Part shown: positions 9,797-20,189 of the stretch, piece after piece
How positions within the stretch are numbered: position 1 is the stretch's first letter
Layout of the letters: every line of letters begins with the position of its first letter
Source: Chara braunii
Taxonomy: Eukaryota; Streptophyta; Charophyceae; Charales; Characeae
Length of the DNA: 48,484 nucleotides
Reading direction: 5' to 3'
Assembly: GCA_003427395.1 (NCBI GenBank)
Contig: BFEA01000785.1
Location: forward strand, 161,536-210,019
Translations under genes and position numbers: made by a program
Notes under the pieces: generated by a model
Databases searched by the model: none
The model's input: only the letters and a program-made list of their open reading frames with translations
What the model was told of the DNA's origin: nothing

Positions 9797-9986
9797 ATGA
9801 TGCTGCCTATACATTGATTCACAGAGCACGCACAGCCTTCGGGCATATACATAGCTTGCAAATTATACATGGCCTACGGGCTACATACACAAGTTTCCAC
9901 ACATAGTGTTGTCTATACATCTTGATACATAGATACACGGAGCATATACAGCCTTCGGGTATACAAATACATTGTGAACTACACAA
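9797..9986 (+). repeat. diverged ~104-bp tandem duplication
   Basis: Two units share the blocks TATACAT, CAGAGCACGCACAGCCTTCG / CGGAGCATATACAGCCTTCG and TATAC-A-ATACAT. The second unit begins near 9901. There is no coding potential. Confidence 0.6.
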
Positions 9987-9989
9987 CTA

Positions 9990-10630
9990 TCAGACTGGTG
10001 GGGTCTAGTCACTGGGTGGGGTCTAGTATCTGCCGTAGAGACAGGTATGGGCCACCGGACTTCCTACAGATATTCGGATAGAACTGTCTAGTGGCTATAT
10101 ATAGGCTTAGACCCTGGGGTAAGGGTAGGGGTATAAGTCGCTCAGGCCAGTCCTAGTTCCTCCTGGCCTTGGGTAAGCTAGGGGAAGGATGGCAAGACTG
10201 CTTCAATGGGTGCTACCCTGTCTGAAACCTAGGGCTCAAAGTCTCTTGGGATTGTCTGGGCCTGGCGTCCGAAGTTCCCGTTCGACAAGGCTCGTCCGAT
10301 TCCGCTTTCACCAGGGCTGGGCAACCTATCAGCCCTGGTGCCTATCACTGCTGTTCGGTCCAAGTTACCTGCCCATTGGTAGGGTAATGGTCCTGAGTGC
10401 AGGTCACACTGAGGTAGGATGGTGGGATAGGGGGTGCGCTAGGGGTATTGACGTGAGGATGGGATGGGAGGTGGTCTCATATTCCAGCCTTTCCAGGACA
10501 CCCACGGCCTACTGCTCCAGGTGATCACTGTGTACTCAGCGACTGGCCTCTACAACACCATCGACTTTTTATATTAAAAAAAAAAAAGTACTCCGGACAG
10601 CCAACTCTCTGGAGATAAAAATGCACAAAG
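9990..10630. other. no gene recognised
   Basis: Unique-looking sequence. An open frame at 10189-10524 has no recognisable domain or homologue in the window and is not called. An A run lies at 10575-10587. Confidence 0.45.
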
Positions 10631-10635
10631 ACTTT

Positions 10636-10728
10636 AAGACAATTTTCACATGCCCACAGGCAGTGTTTTCTCAAAAAAAAAGAAAAAGGAAGAAGAAGAA
10701 AAAAAAAAAAAAAGACAATTCTCACATG
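10636..10728 (+). mobile_element. minute retro-insertion flanked by 17-bp TSD
   Basis: AAGACAATTTTCACATG (10636-10652) is repeated with one mismatch at 10712-10728. Between them lie 59 bp: about 20 bp of unique sequence and an A-rich tail with interspersed G. This is the form left by a target-primed insertion truncated almost to its poly-A. Confidence 0.7.
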
Positions 10729-10909
10729 GGTCTTCAGGGGTGTGGTCCCATTAGCAGTCGGATAGGAGTGTGGCCGATCCAGTGTGACACTGAGTGGCAG
10801 CGGCCTGACAGGTTCATTACGAATTTCTGGGGTGAGAAAACAGGAGAAAGGCAACAAAACAAAAAAAAACAGAGACCTCCCACCTGAAATCACGGCATAG
10901 TGCTTCCCA

Positions 10910-10937
10910 ACCATCAGATCACAAATGATCTGATGGT
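10910..10937. other. perfect 12-bp hairpin
   Basis: Arms ACCATCAGATCA and TGATCTGATGGT are separated by CAAA. There is no T run after it on either strand and no gene next to it, so no terminator role is claimed. Confidence 0.8.
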
Positions 10938-11190
10938 GGTGGTTGCAACAACAATGCAGAAAGTAACTGCCACATATTCTGGAATAAACTCAACTTCTGT
11001 CAGCAGTGATCCTGACGCCGTCCATATACTCCGTGATTGAAGGAGGGCTCCACCCAATGAGATAATTGCACAACAGCAAGCAAAATACTGAAAATCTTCT
11101 ATCCAGTGGGCCTATGGCCGACCCCGCTCTCATTTGGGGTTGGCCATGCCCCCAACGGATTGAGTAGGACCGCCGCCGGACCATGGCGAC

Positions 11191-13357
11191 ATGCTAGTGG
11201 ATACAGCCATTGACCGACTGACAAAATGGGAGGGGCTACATACCTCTTTGGTGGGGCGTGCCCTGGCAATTAATAATGCTATCCTGGCATCCATATGGTA
11301 TAAATTAGCAGTGTGGCCGCGAAAGAAGCGACAGAGCACCAGATTGAGAAAAGCACTCACAAAATACTTGTGGAAGAACAACGCCAAAGATCAATGTTGT
11401 GTGAATCGAGTGCGATGGGATGTCCTCACACAACCAAGAACCAAAGTGGGACTAGGGATATTAGACCCGGAAAGGGAAAGCGAGGCCCTGATCTTTAAAG
11501 TACTTATCAGATTGCTGATAGACAATGACATATCATGGGTCCCTTAGCCTGCAAATAGCCAATCTGGCCCCGGAATCCACGACAGACAGTCCCCTTCACC
11601 CCTTTCAATGGTTAACTAACAAATACTGGACAATCCCTTCCCCGCAGCAACACAGCCATGGGGACACCCCAGCCCATGCAACCAGAATTGATATCAACAA
11701 GGACCCACTATGACCCAATATGATTAGGCTCTGGAGATGACGCGGTCCACAACAGAAACAACCCCCCGCCAGGTGGCAGGATGTGTGGCGCCAACCGCTA
11801 TTCGGAAACCCCTACATTCTTGACGACACAGGCACCCCCTTTATGTTAACGACAAACTCCCCTTGGCTCTCATGGGCCAAGAAAGGAGTTTTTACGGTAG
11901 GAGATCTGTGGGACCCGATAAGAGCTGGCCGGGCCACGGCGAGCCAGCTACAGCGAAAATTGAAGCACGTAAAAAATGTGGAAAACAAAATGCTCCAACT
12001 GAGGGAAGCACTTCCTCTGGCCTGGAGACGGGTCCTTGCAAAAGGGTCTGTGGTGCTGCCAAATGACTGGTTAATTAGATATGCAGATTTACCCCTCCCA
12101 TGCATCGTGTATAGAGTCAGACGAAATGAAGAAGGCCGTTGTGCTCTACATGCTCACGAACTGCAGGTGTCGGGGGCTAGGCTCTCCAAACTGACAAAGA
12201 ATGAAGACCTGGATGCAAGTGAGATGTGGGGAGGGCTAATGCTCATTAGAGTGGTGGGAGACGCAGACAACGACTTCTATGTGTACGAGCCCACAATCCC
12301 GATTGCCAGGCTGCCGTTTGACCCGACCGAATGGGAATGGCCTGGCACAAAGTCAATGCATGTGTGGGAGTATACAGTGAAAGGGGCTTATGGAGCCTCA
12401 AGACCGGATCTGCCAATCGATCAAGTGATCTTACAACAATGGGCACGAGACTCGCCGATAGACCAAAAATTACTGGATCACATACCATGGCCAAAGTACG
12501 CCAAGATTATGCCCACCAATCTCAGATCCCTACAGTGGCAGATTCTGCACCGTTGCCTCCCCACCCCGGATTGGCTAGTGTCAAGAACGGACTTGGAGCA
12601 AAAGGGGATACTGTCTCCCATCTGCACATACTGCGGGAGAGCGACGCTGCCCGCTAGAGCAACAATCGAACATTGCTTACTGGCATGCCCGATGGTTAAG
12701 CAATTGTGGCAGTGATGGGATGCGGCGTTTCATGCCCTTACAGACGCCCATATCTGATGGGACCTGGGCCTCTTGCTGCTGGCTGAGAATCACCACTTGC
12801 TGGCCCACTGGACCCCGTTTGCAGCTAACCTTTTCTCCTATACGAGACTGAATGTCCTTATGTTGGCCTGGAGAGCGAGATGCTCATTTGAAAGAAAAAA
12901 TCATAGATTTGGGCTACAACAAACACAACAGGCCATAGAAGACATAATCAGATCCCACACACAAGAAGCATGGAAATCCCTTAAACAGGACCTCGGGGAA
13001 CAGAAAGATGAGGCTATCAAACAAACCATGATCGACAACTATCGCCAACTATGGCAGGACCCGAATATGATCTTCTCAGAACTGGACTCTGCGCTTCACA
13101 TCCAATGGAAGCCATGGAGAGCAGCAGAACCCACTTGGCAATGCAAGCCTTTCAGTGAGTTCGACGTCCCATTCCTACAAACTAATTTTGTGCTGGTCAC
13201 AGATGGTCCCCGCATGTACCCCGCCCACCCCACTCACCAGGTCCAACCCCCTCTGCCTCCACATGCTACCCCGCCCCCTCCCCCTCCTCACCACCCACTC
13301 CCCACCTCCACCCCCCCAGTCCAGGTTGCTAGTGACAATGGCGGTCTTCAGGACTGA
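11191..13357 (+). pseudogene. LINE-B ORF2 C-terminal part (post-RT, zf-RVT)
   Basis: The first frame (11191-11547) holds WEGLHTSLVGRALAINNAIL and VRWDVLTQPRTKVGLGILDP, the region just after the RT catalytic core. A frameshift near 11530 moves to the frame used down to 13357. In-frame TGA codons lie at 11711-11713 and 12713-12715, both at positions where LINE-C has Trp, and two more lie near 11741 and 12755. Residues VWRQPLFGNPYILDD, RYADLPLP, SLQWQILHRCLPTPDWL and the zinc motif CX2CX12HX4C (CTYC, EHCLLAC) are intact. The C-terminus is Pro-rich. Endonuclease and RT domains are absent, so the copy is dead. Confidence 0.9.
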
Positions 13358-13814
13358 ACCGGCTGCAGGACCAACAACAACAACACGGCAGGAACTGAAG
13401 ACAAACTGCAAGAGGTGGGTTCGCAAAACGAGTACAGGGACCGACGATTGACCTGAATTGATGCCTACAACAGCCATAACAATAGCACAGGTACCAACGG
13501 ACAACAGCATCAGCACCCCGCAAGGAGAACATCAGTTGGGATTATGAAGGCAGACCCTTCCTGCAAAATGGGATTCAATGACCATGAATGCACCTGGAAC
13601 GCGAGGAGGACCGTCTACTGATGGATACGTCAAACTCAGATGTACAAGCTTATGCTCTCCTTAGTTTGCTGCTCTCTATTGCTGCTCTCTATTGCACTGC
13701 ACTGTATTGCATCACACTGCATTGCATTTCATTTCAGTTGCAGACCCTTGGGCTCGGCATGTATGAATATGGACAGGCGACAAGGTTTAAAAGGCATAGA
13801 CAAAACAATGTCAA

Positions 13815-13970
13815 GGGACGCTGGACCCGTTTTCCAACAGGTGTTGCTCCCCACCAATAGATGGAGCCTCCCCGGGAGTGCTAATGGTGCCTGCTCTTAT
13901 CAGCACCCCTAGCACCCGCTCGGGTTGTTCAAAAAAAAAATAATAATAATAATAATAATAAAAAAAAATT
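13815..13970 (+). repeat. type 2 LINE 3' tail of LINE-B
   Basis: GGGACGCTGGACCCGTTTTC opens the tail. The small hairpin is at 13820-13837 with one mismatch. The CACCAATAGATGGAGCC box follows, then the longer stem-loop (arms 13878-13889 and 13904-13915, imperfect) and the poly-A. The same block ends LINE-C, LINE-D and the 667-bp insertion. Confidence 0.85.
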
Positions 13971-13974
13971 TGGC

Positions 13975-14233
13975 GGGAAGCTTCCTTTGCACCGACATGC
14001 CCAGTGTTAAGGAGAGGAAGAGGGGAACCAAAATCTCCTTACCTTTTCGGGTAATACATGTAAAACACTGACCGTGGGATCACGAGTACTGCACCGCAGG
14101 ATTTGGGTCACTCAACTACCACACAAACATTTTTTTATCCTATCCGGTTGCTAGTGGGACCATGCCCCAGTGGAACCATCAAGCTGAAGGGAATATGCCT
14201 GGACTATGTCGGGCAGGGTGAGTGTATCGAAGG
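13975..14233. other. no gene recognised
   Basis: Unique sequence directly after the LINE-B tail. Nothing supports a gene or a known repeat. Confidence 0.4.
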
Positions 14234-14431
14234 CGGGGCGCAGCGCTACCGGGAGCGCTGCACCCCGACAACATCAATCAAGGTCACCACGGAGAAGAGC
14301 CGCGCGCGTCGGATAACAACATGCAGCGCGGGAAATAGCGCGCGCGCGTTCAAGGATTGTGCGCGCGCCCTGAGCTGAAACTTGGACCACCGGTGGTCTA
14401 CGCTGTAGAGCTGAGGTGGTCCAAATTTCAG
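14234..14431. other. strong hairpins in CG-rich sequence
   Basis: Hairpin 1 (14234-14267) has arms CGGGG + GCAGCGCT and their complement, with one internal mismatch and an ACCGGG loop. 14320-14370 holds GCGCGCGCG runs. Hairpin 2 has 17-nt arms at 14375-14391 and 14415-14431 with one mismatch, and a perfect palindrome GACCACCGGTGGTC overlaps its left arm. No ORF of note. I cannot assign a function. Confidence 0.65.
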
Positions 14432-14434
14432 ACC

Positions 14435-15180
14435 GAACGGTCCAGCGGATCACGAGATATCGAAGTTTTAGGGCGCGCCATGGAATTCGAGTGTGTGGAC
14501 CCTTCTCCTTTCGACATCCTTTTTTTTCCCTTTCTGCACGTGTTTGCTTATTAAGGCGCCACAAGGAGAGCGGCTGGAGATGACGGCATAGGATGCATGG
14601 TCTCCTCTGTCTACTTTCATCTGCTCTGCGAAGCGGTGGACTCAAGTCTCTGCGGTAAGCTTGAACTCCCTGGGGTAGCTCGTTGGCAGGCTCAACGAGA
14701 TGTTGCCCCACCATCCCGATGTTGGAGAAGTTTAGGGGGATGGCCGATTGGTACCTTCGTTTGCCTGTGTTGGTGATTATGGCAGGCCCTTGAGGCCGGT
14801 AGGGCAGGTAGATAGAGGGAGTTTTGTTCTTCCCTCCCGAAGGTGAAGGGGTTGGGTTTGAGTGAGGGTGGATGAAGGGGAGACAAAGGGTTTTTTCTTC
14901 TTACGGTATTTTTTACGAAGTCACACGGCTGCAAGAAAGGAAGGAGGGCAGCTTCCCCCTGCTCAAAATCATGATTTCTTAATTCACGTTTATTAATGAT
15001 TGATTATATAAAGGGGGACAGTCAGAGATCTCAGTTCACGATTTCTTGATTCGATTTCCTTCTATTGTTCATTGGGTGCTCTTTTGAATTTCTCAGTTTA
15101 TGATTTCCTGATTCGTTTTCTTTCTGCTGATCAATTGGAATTTTCCTGATGATCAACATGCTCGGTTTAGACTTCAAACC
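14435..15180. other. no gene recognised
   Basis: Mixed sequence with AT-rich stretches after 14970. Several short open frames show no domain. Confidence 0.4.
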
Positions 15181-15556
15181 TCGTATTGGAATTCCTATAA
15201 AAACTTCAAAAAAAAAAAACTTTTGATTCTCGAATTTTTTCCCTATAAAAGCTTTTAAAACTATTCTCGAAATAATTTCCTATAAAAGCTTCTAAGAAAC
15301 TTCTGATTCTACAACTCGAAATATTTTTCGAATACAAGCTTCAAAAAACTTCTGCTTCTCGAAATATTTTCCTACAAAAGCTTCCAAAAATATTTTCGAA
15401 ATATTTTCCTATAAAAGCTTCTAAGAAATTTCTGAAAAGATTCTTCAAATAAATTCCTATAGAAGTTCTATAAACGCAATATTTTCCTATAAAAGCTTCT
15501 AAGAAATTTATGAAAAGATTCTTCAAATAAATTCCTATAGAAGTTCTATAAACTCA
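15180..15556. repeat. AT-rich minisatellite with 78-bp tandem unit
   Basis: The motif TTTTCCTATAAAAGCTTC recurs about every 35-80 bp. The last two units (15400-15477 and 15478-15555) are nearly identical 78-bp repeats. The TATAAAA words come from the repeat and are not evidence of promoters. Confidence 0.8.
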
Positions 15557-15686
15557 GATAATTTTGATTTTGATCAAGGAAGAAGGGGGGGGATTAAAAA
15601 GAGGAGGATGAGAGGAGGAAAGGTGGCCTTCAATCAGAGGATGGATGTCGGGGAAGGTGAGTAGGTCAGAGGACGAGGCTGGGATG

Positions 15687-16900
15687 ACATGGGACGGTGC
15701 TGGAGCTTGGCTCTGTGACCTAGGGGGGAGCTTGAGGCCCATGGAATTATGCCGAGGGTGGAAGGCATAACCAGATCGTCCAACACAAGCGGCGCCGGGG
15801 TTCTGACCCTATGACCTATGTAGGGGTTTGTCGCTATGGGAATTGCCGAGGGAGGAAGGCACTTCCTATCCGACAGAACTAGGTTGGTCGGTACTGGGGA
15901 AGGTTGCGGTGCCCTATTACCCATGCAGAAGGGGGTATGAGACCAAGTGTGCTCTGGTTTGAGGACCGAAAGTCGAGACCGACGGCTCCTTTGTTGAGGG
16001 GGGGACTTTAGGATGATTGGTATTTAGTTTTGACCTCCCCCCCCTTCTTTTTTTCTTTTTACAGATGGCTGTTCGGGGGTCTTAAGAATGTTTTTGGGCT
16101 CTTGGGATCCCTAGCAACTTTTCTCAGGTGGTTTTTGATGTTGTTATACTCAGGGACTTGTGGCTGCTCGATGCCAGAACGACGCTGGCTGGAGCTGGGG
16201 TGTTACCCTGTGACCTGTGATGCAGGAGCATGAAGCCTGGTAGAGAGATCTGGGGATGCTTAGGGGTGGGCATCCTACGGAACAGCTAAGGGTNGCTGCT
16301 GGGACGACGCTGGTCAGAGCTGGGGTGAGTTGTGTCACCCTGTAACCTAGCAAGATGTGGGGTGTGAGACCTGGAAGAGCTCGGCAGGGAGTAGGACAGT
16401 GNTNAAAGGCCTCGGAAGGACCGTTAGGGATTCCAAGGGTTTCTGAGCATTTCTAGGACCCGCCAGACCTTTTTTATGTTTTCAAATTACGAATCTTTAC
16501 GTAGTTAAATCCAATTCTCAAAAAAAGGGGGTAGTCTGTTCTGTCCTTAAAAAGTCTTCTGGATCCTGGGGTTTCCTGGCAATCTCTTCTAGGTAGTTTC
16601 AAGGCTGTAATACTCGGTAACCTAAGGTTGTTCGACGCCAGAACGACGCTGGCCGGTGCTGGGGTGTTGCCCTGTAACCTGTTGATGCAGGGGCATGAGG
16701 CCTGGTAGAGAGATCTGGGGGTGCTTTGGGGGGGCATCCCACGGGACAACCAAGGGTTGCTGCTGAGACGACGCTGGCCGGAGCTGGGGTGAGTTGTGTT
16801 GCCTTGTAACCCAGCAGAATGGGGGGTGTGAGGCCTGGAAGCTCGACAGGGAATACGACAGTGTTGGAGATCCTTGAAAGGATTTGTTAGGGATTTTGCG
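15687..16900 (+). repeat. R1 repeat array
   Basis: At least four clear R1 units (about 16171-16300, 16303-16400, 16634-16760 and 16765-16870) plus weaker ones at 15687-15870. Each contains GACGCTGG-CGGAGCTGGGG, a CCCTGTAACCT box and a GTGAGG/CATGAGGCCTGG box. The units alternate between two subtypes, and the block 16080-16440 is a diverged duplicate of 16540-16900. No coding role is apparent. A few bases are N. Confidence 0.7.
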
Positions 16901-16904
16901 GGAT

Positions 16905-17240
16905 TGGGGTTTTTTTTAGGACTTTTGCAGTTTATTCTCGTACCTTTTTTGAGTAACGGGAAGGTAAGGGATCGAGAGAGAAAGGTATCACGCATCCTGC
17001 TAGTGAAGGGGCTAGCTGGTAGGACAGAAATAGGGCATAGCAGCAGTAGAGATGGTGGCTTTGCTGCAGTAAGTCTTGCCGGAGTGGGGTGAGGAGGACT
17101 GTTGGTGGATTCCCGAGTCTTCTTCTGGTTTTTGTTTATCTCTGAATGNTCCNTACAAAAAAGCTCTGAAGTAGCCTCAGTATACCGTTAGTTTCATTGT
17201 CATGAAATTTTCTGATGGTTTTTCTGAACGTACTCAAGGG
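16905..17240. other. no gene recognised
   Basis: Single-copy looking DNA between the R1 array and the LINE-tail fragments, with two N. No motif seen. Confidence 0.4.
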
Positions 17241-17376
17241 ACGCTGGGCCCGGTTCCCAGCTTGTGCCAATTTGAGAGGATATGGTTGTATCTATGGGAC
17301 GCTGGACCCGGTTTCCAGCAGGTGCTGCTCCCCACCAATAGATGGAGCGCGTGTGCTTTAAAAAAAAAGAAAAAAA
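17238..17376 (+). mobile_element. two partial LINE tails in tandem
   Basis: 17238-17275 starts GGGACGCTGGGCCCGGTTCC with hairpin GCTGGG/CCCAGC (17243-17261). 17296-17340 is a type 2 tail with hairpin GCTGGA/TCCAGC (17301-17319) and the CACCAATAGATGGAGC box. It then runs into an A-rich tail (17359-17381) without the long stem-loop. Confidence 0.75.
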
Positions 17377-17639
17377 AAAAAGGGACTATATCCCAGTGGA
17401 GATAGTGAATGTCATAAAGTTTTTTTTTTTTTTTTTTTAACCCAAATTCCTCTCTCTTTTTTAGGGCCCAGTGCCCAAGGCAGAAATACAATACAAAGGA
17501 TTCAAATTCAGGGGTCGCAAGGTCTCTAAAAAACCTGCTTCATCAGGCGGAGCCCCACCCCTGTTACACACCAAAAGAAAAACAAAAAGAAAGAAAATAC
17601 ATTCTTCAAATGGAATGTAGAAAAGAACCAAAATGAAAA

Positions 17640-17861
17640 TCTCCAGTACAGGCATCTACTGTAGCCAAAGACGGGCATGAAGCCCATCGTTTCCTGAACC
17701 ACTGTATCCCTGCACGCAAATTTCCTGTTTTACCCAACTTCTTCTTCCAATCCAAATAAATAATGTGACTCAGGTCTCGTTTCACACGGTATAGCACCTG
17801 TTGTAATGAAAAGGAGTCATTTGATCTCACAACATCATTTATGTGGCACCATATATGACTG
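17640..17861 (-). pseudogene. LINE-G ORF2 extreme C-terminus
   Basis: The minus frame reads SLQQVLYRVKRDLSHIIYLDW and GIQWFRKRWASC, matching the LINE-A C-terminus (AILVDWKRK, DIWWFLKTWALG). It is the 3' half of the inverted insertion and continues the protein encoded in plus orientation at 17862-18931. Confidence 0.8.
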
Positions 17862-18931
17862 TTGTCGCAGCCCATATTCAATAATCCATGCATTCTGGCT
17901 GATAACGGGATGCCCTTCCCTTTTATAGGAGCTGGTTCTTTTGGTTACAATTGGCTATCTCGTGGTGTTGCTACTCTGAATCATACTTTATGGTGCCACA
18001 GAAATGATGCTAATCATATGTGGAAAAATGAAGAGCAGATGCTAATCATATGTGGAAAAATGAAGAGCAGATGCATCATACTTTATATGGTCTCCGGGGA
18101 TGGAAAAAGAATTTACGAGATATTTTAGCAGCACTGCCAGTCACCTGGACAGACATAATCTGTTCTACACGGTATCTGTCTGGCACCTGGCTTCGAGATA
18201 AGACAGATCCTCAAGCTGGCTGCCTATGGCGTCTTGAAACACAACTCACAGATACTGAATGGGAAATGACTAAATGGGTAGCTACTGATGGATACCAAGG
18301 GCTGGGGACTCCTCTCAGGAGATTCTCCCATGCCTCAATTTGTTCTAACGTTACACATATGACTGCAGTGTGTATCCTCGAACGACAGAAAGGGTTACAA
18401 ACAGAATATCGACCCTATAGGCTTCATACTCCATCGAAGGAACTCATGATCGATCCTAGAGATTGGTATTGGCTAGATCATCGGCGGCCTGATAAGACTC
18501 TTTCCCTCACACAACACTCTGCTAAGATAGCATACGCTATGTTGCTGCTAGAAGTGGATGTGGACTGGCAAATTGTTAAGAAGTGGAGAAGAATTGGCTT
18601 CTCAATTCAACCACACAGACTGACTATATTTTGGCGCCTTTTGCCTTCGCTAGTAGTTGCCAAACATGCAGGGTTACTCTGGCTCATTGTGCATAATGCT
18701 GTTCCTACGGCAACCTTTCTGTATCAGCGCCGGAAGAAAGGATCGCCTTTTTGTACTGCATGCTCATCTCTTCATTTGGTGGAAGATCAACAACACCTAT
18801 GGGTCACTTGTGCAAATAGTCGTGCTGTGTGGGTGCATCTAAAGGAAGATTCTCCTATTCCTACTCATTGGGGTGATATCTGGTCACAGGAGGCAATCCT
18901 GTGTGGGCACATTGAGACTCAGACTACCTAA
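17862..18931 (+). pseudogene. LINE-G ORF2 post-RT/zf-RVT segment, inverted
   Basis: Begins SQPIFNNPCILADNG, equivalent to RQPLFGNPYILDD of LINE-B. A 32-bp tandem duplication (18007-18038/18039-18070) shifts the frame; without it the two open frames would be one. The 293-residue downstream frame holds DPRDWYWLD, HAGLLWLIVHNAVPTATFL and the zinc motif CX2CX10HX4C (CTAC, QHLWVTC). Its closest relative is LINE-I. The stop near 18930 lies at the insertion junction and is probably incidental. Confidence 0.88.
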
Positions 18932-19039
18932 ACCGCAAGAGATAGTGAATGTCAGAAGATTGGAAGATTGAAAAAAAGTTAAAAAAACAAAATAGAAGAC
19001 CGTGAAACGAAAACGAATCACAAAAAAACACCGATAGTG

Positions 19040-19086
19040 ACACATTGCTTCGTCGCACTCTCACCGACTCAGGAATTCTCGCAATC
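19040..19086 (-). ncRNA. hammerhead ribozyme relic
   Basis: The minus strand reads CTGA-GTCGGTGAGAGTGCGAC-GAAGC. It aligns with the intact hammerhead at 1299-1358, including the flanking TGTCAC. Stem II (GTCG/CGAC) and a possible stem III (ATTGC/GCAAT) survive. The core CTGATGA has lost three bases and H17 would be G, so cleavage is not expected. It could be chance similarity in part, but the shared order over about 35 nt argues for common origin. Confidence 0.45.
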
Positions 19087-19180
19087 AAAAAAATAAAAAT
19101 AAAAATAAAATCCTCCGCAATCCGTGGAATCCCCATACCGGTGATTTGAGTCATGAACTCTTTCAACCCTTGTTGGAAGA

Positions 19181-19393
19181 GTGTGTGTGTGTGNNNNNNN
19201 NNNNNNNNNNNNNNNNNNNNNNNNNNNNNNNNNNNNNNNNNNNNNNNNNNNNNNNNNNNNNNNNNNNNNNNNNNNNNNNNNNNNNNNNNNNNNNNNNNNN
19301 NNNNNNNNNNNNNNNNNNNNNNNNNNNNNNNNNNNNNNNNNNNNNNNNNNNNNNNNNNNNNNNNNNNNNNNNNNNNNNNNNNNNNNNNNNNNN

Positions 19394-19470
<77 letters not shown>
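19181..19470. repeat. (GT)n, 200-N gap and (AG)n
   Basis: GT repeats at 19181-19193, exactly 200 N at 19194-19393, then about 38 AG units to 19470. The fixed size shows a scaffold gap of unknown true length. Open frames drawn across it are meaningless. Confidence 0.97.
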
Positions 19471-19472
<2 letters not shown>

Positions 19473-20185
19473 ATGATGGCCCCCACAAATCCATGCCTAG
19501 AATATCCCTTTACCAAGCTACGAAAGGCAGTATTTAGTGGGCCCTCGCCAGACCAAGGTCTAACCTATGAGAGCTGAGGGTCAACCCTCAGCACACCTTC
19601 CTAGCTTGGCCATTCGGAACTATTCTGTTTGTTCCCATCTGTATGTATGTAGTTTGTAGTATGTATCTGGTCCATAGTCTATTGATTTATACATGCGCCC
19701 TGTCCAATGTGCATGCAGTCAGTACCGTCATCTATATTCGGGTGGTCAGCCATTTGTTGTATGTCATTTGTTTCTACCAAGTCCCCAACCTCAGTTGTAC
19801 GTGAGCTTCTTTTTGGTCTGTGCGTGCACAATTCAGTCCCAATGGTTCATCCACAAGTTCTATCAATTACGCTGATTGGACCCCCTACCCTCCACGCAGA
19901 ATCACCTCCTACTCCCGTGATTCCGCCCTGCCAACCGGTAACCCGCAGTAGAGCACACCGCTATTCTGCTCTCGCTCCCTTCCAACTTCCCAAGGATGCT
20001 CACCATGCATGATGATGATGCCTTTACAGTGTGATGCTTTCCTAGGGTTGACCAAGCCCTCTAATCCCCTTATTACTTCCTCGCCACCCATAACTCCGAG
20101 TAGGATAATCCACCTATCTGCTCTTGCTCCCCACTGCTGAGCATCCACTTCCTCCCTGGAGATGCCCCAAGAATCGTGCTTCCCT
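19471..20185. other. no gene recognised
   Basis: Sequence rich in CT, with a loose internal repeat around TCTGCTCT-GCTCCC (19967 and 20119). No domain is seen until LINE-I begins. Confidence 0.45.
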
Positions 20186-20189
20186 TTTT

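Larger units (their letters stand above)
11170..13970 (+). mobile_element. LINE-B, 5'-truncated non-LTR retrotransposon
   Basis: It begins within ORF2, just before the conserved VGRALAINN segment. It has a 3' UTR of about 570 bp (13358-13930) and ends in a mixed A/ATA tail (13931-13970). The closest relative in the window is LINE-C. The 3' end carries the type 2 tail. No TSD was found. Confidence 0.85.
17415..18937 (-). mobile_element. LINE-G, 5'-inverted insertion with 16-bp TSD
   Basis: GAGATAGTGAATGTCA occurs at 17399-17414 and 18938-18953. Between them a poly-T (17420-17438) starts a minus-oriented LINE 3' end that runs to about 17861. The rest, to 18937, is a plus-oriented ORF2 segment of the same element. 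The plus part ends in the zf-RVT region and the minus part begins just after it in protein order. This is the arrangement produced by twin priming. The tail is type 1 (GCCTTGGGCACTGGGCCC on the minus strand). Confidence 0.85.

Noticed and set aside
10189-10524. 111-codon open frame
   Set aside because: No domain and no homologue in the window; single-frame openness is not enough in this GC-rich stretch.
15140-15165. CTGATGA word suggesting another hammerhead
   Set aside because: No GAAA after a stem II and no matching stems.
15180-15556. Multiple TATAAAA promoter boxes
   Set aside because: They belong to a repeated minisatellite unit with no downstream gene.
19069-19577. Frames with Ser-Leu or Arg-Glu repeats crossing the gap
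   Set aside because: They translate (AG)n and a run of N; not real proteins.
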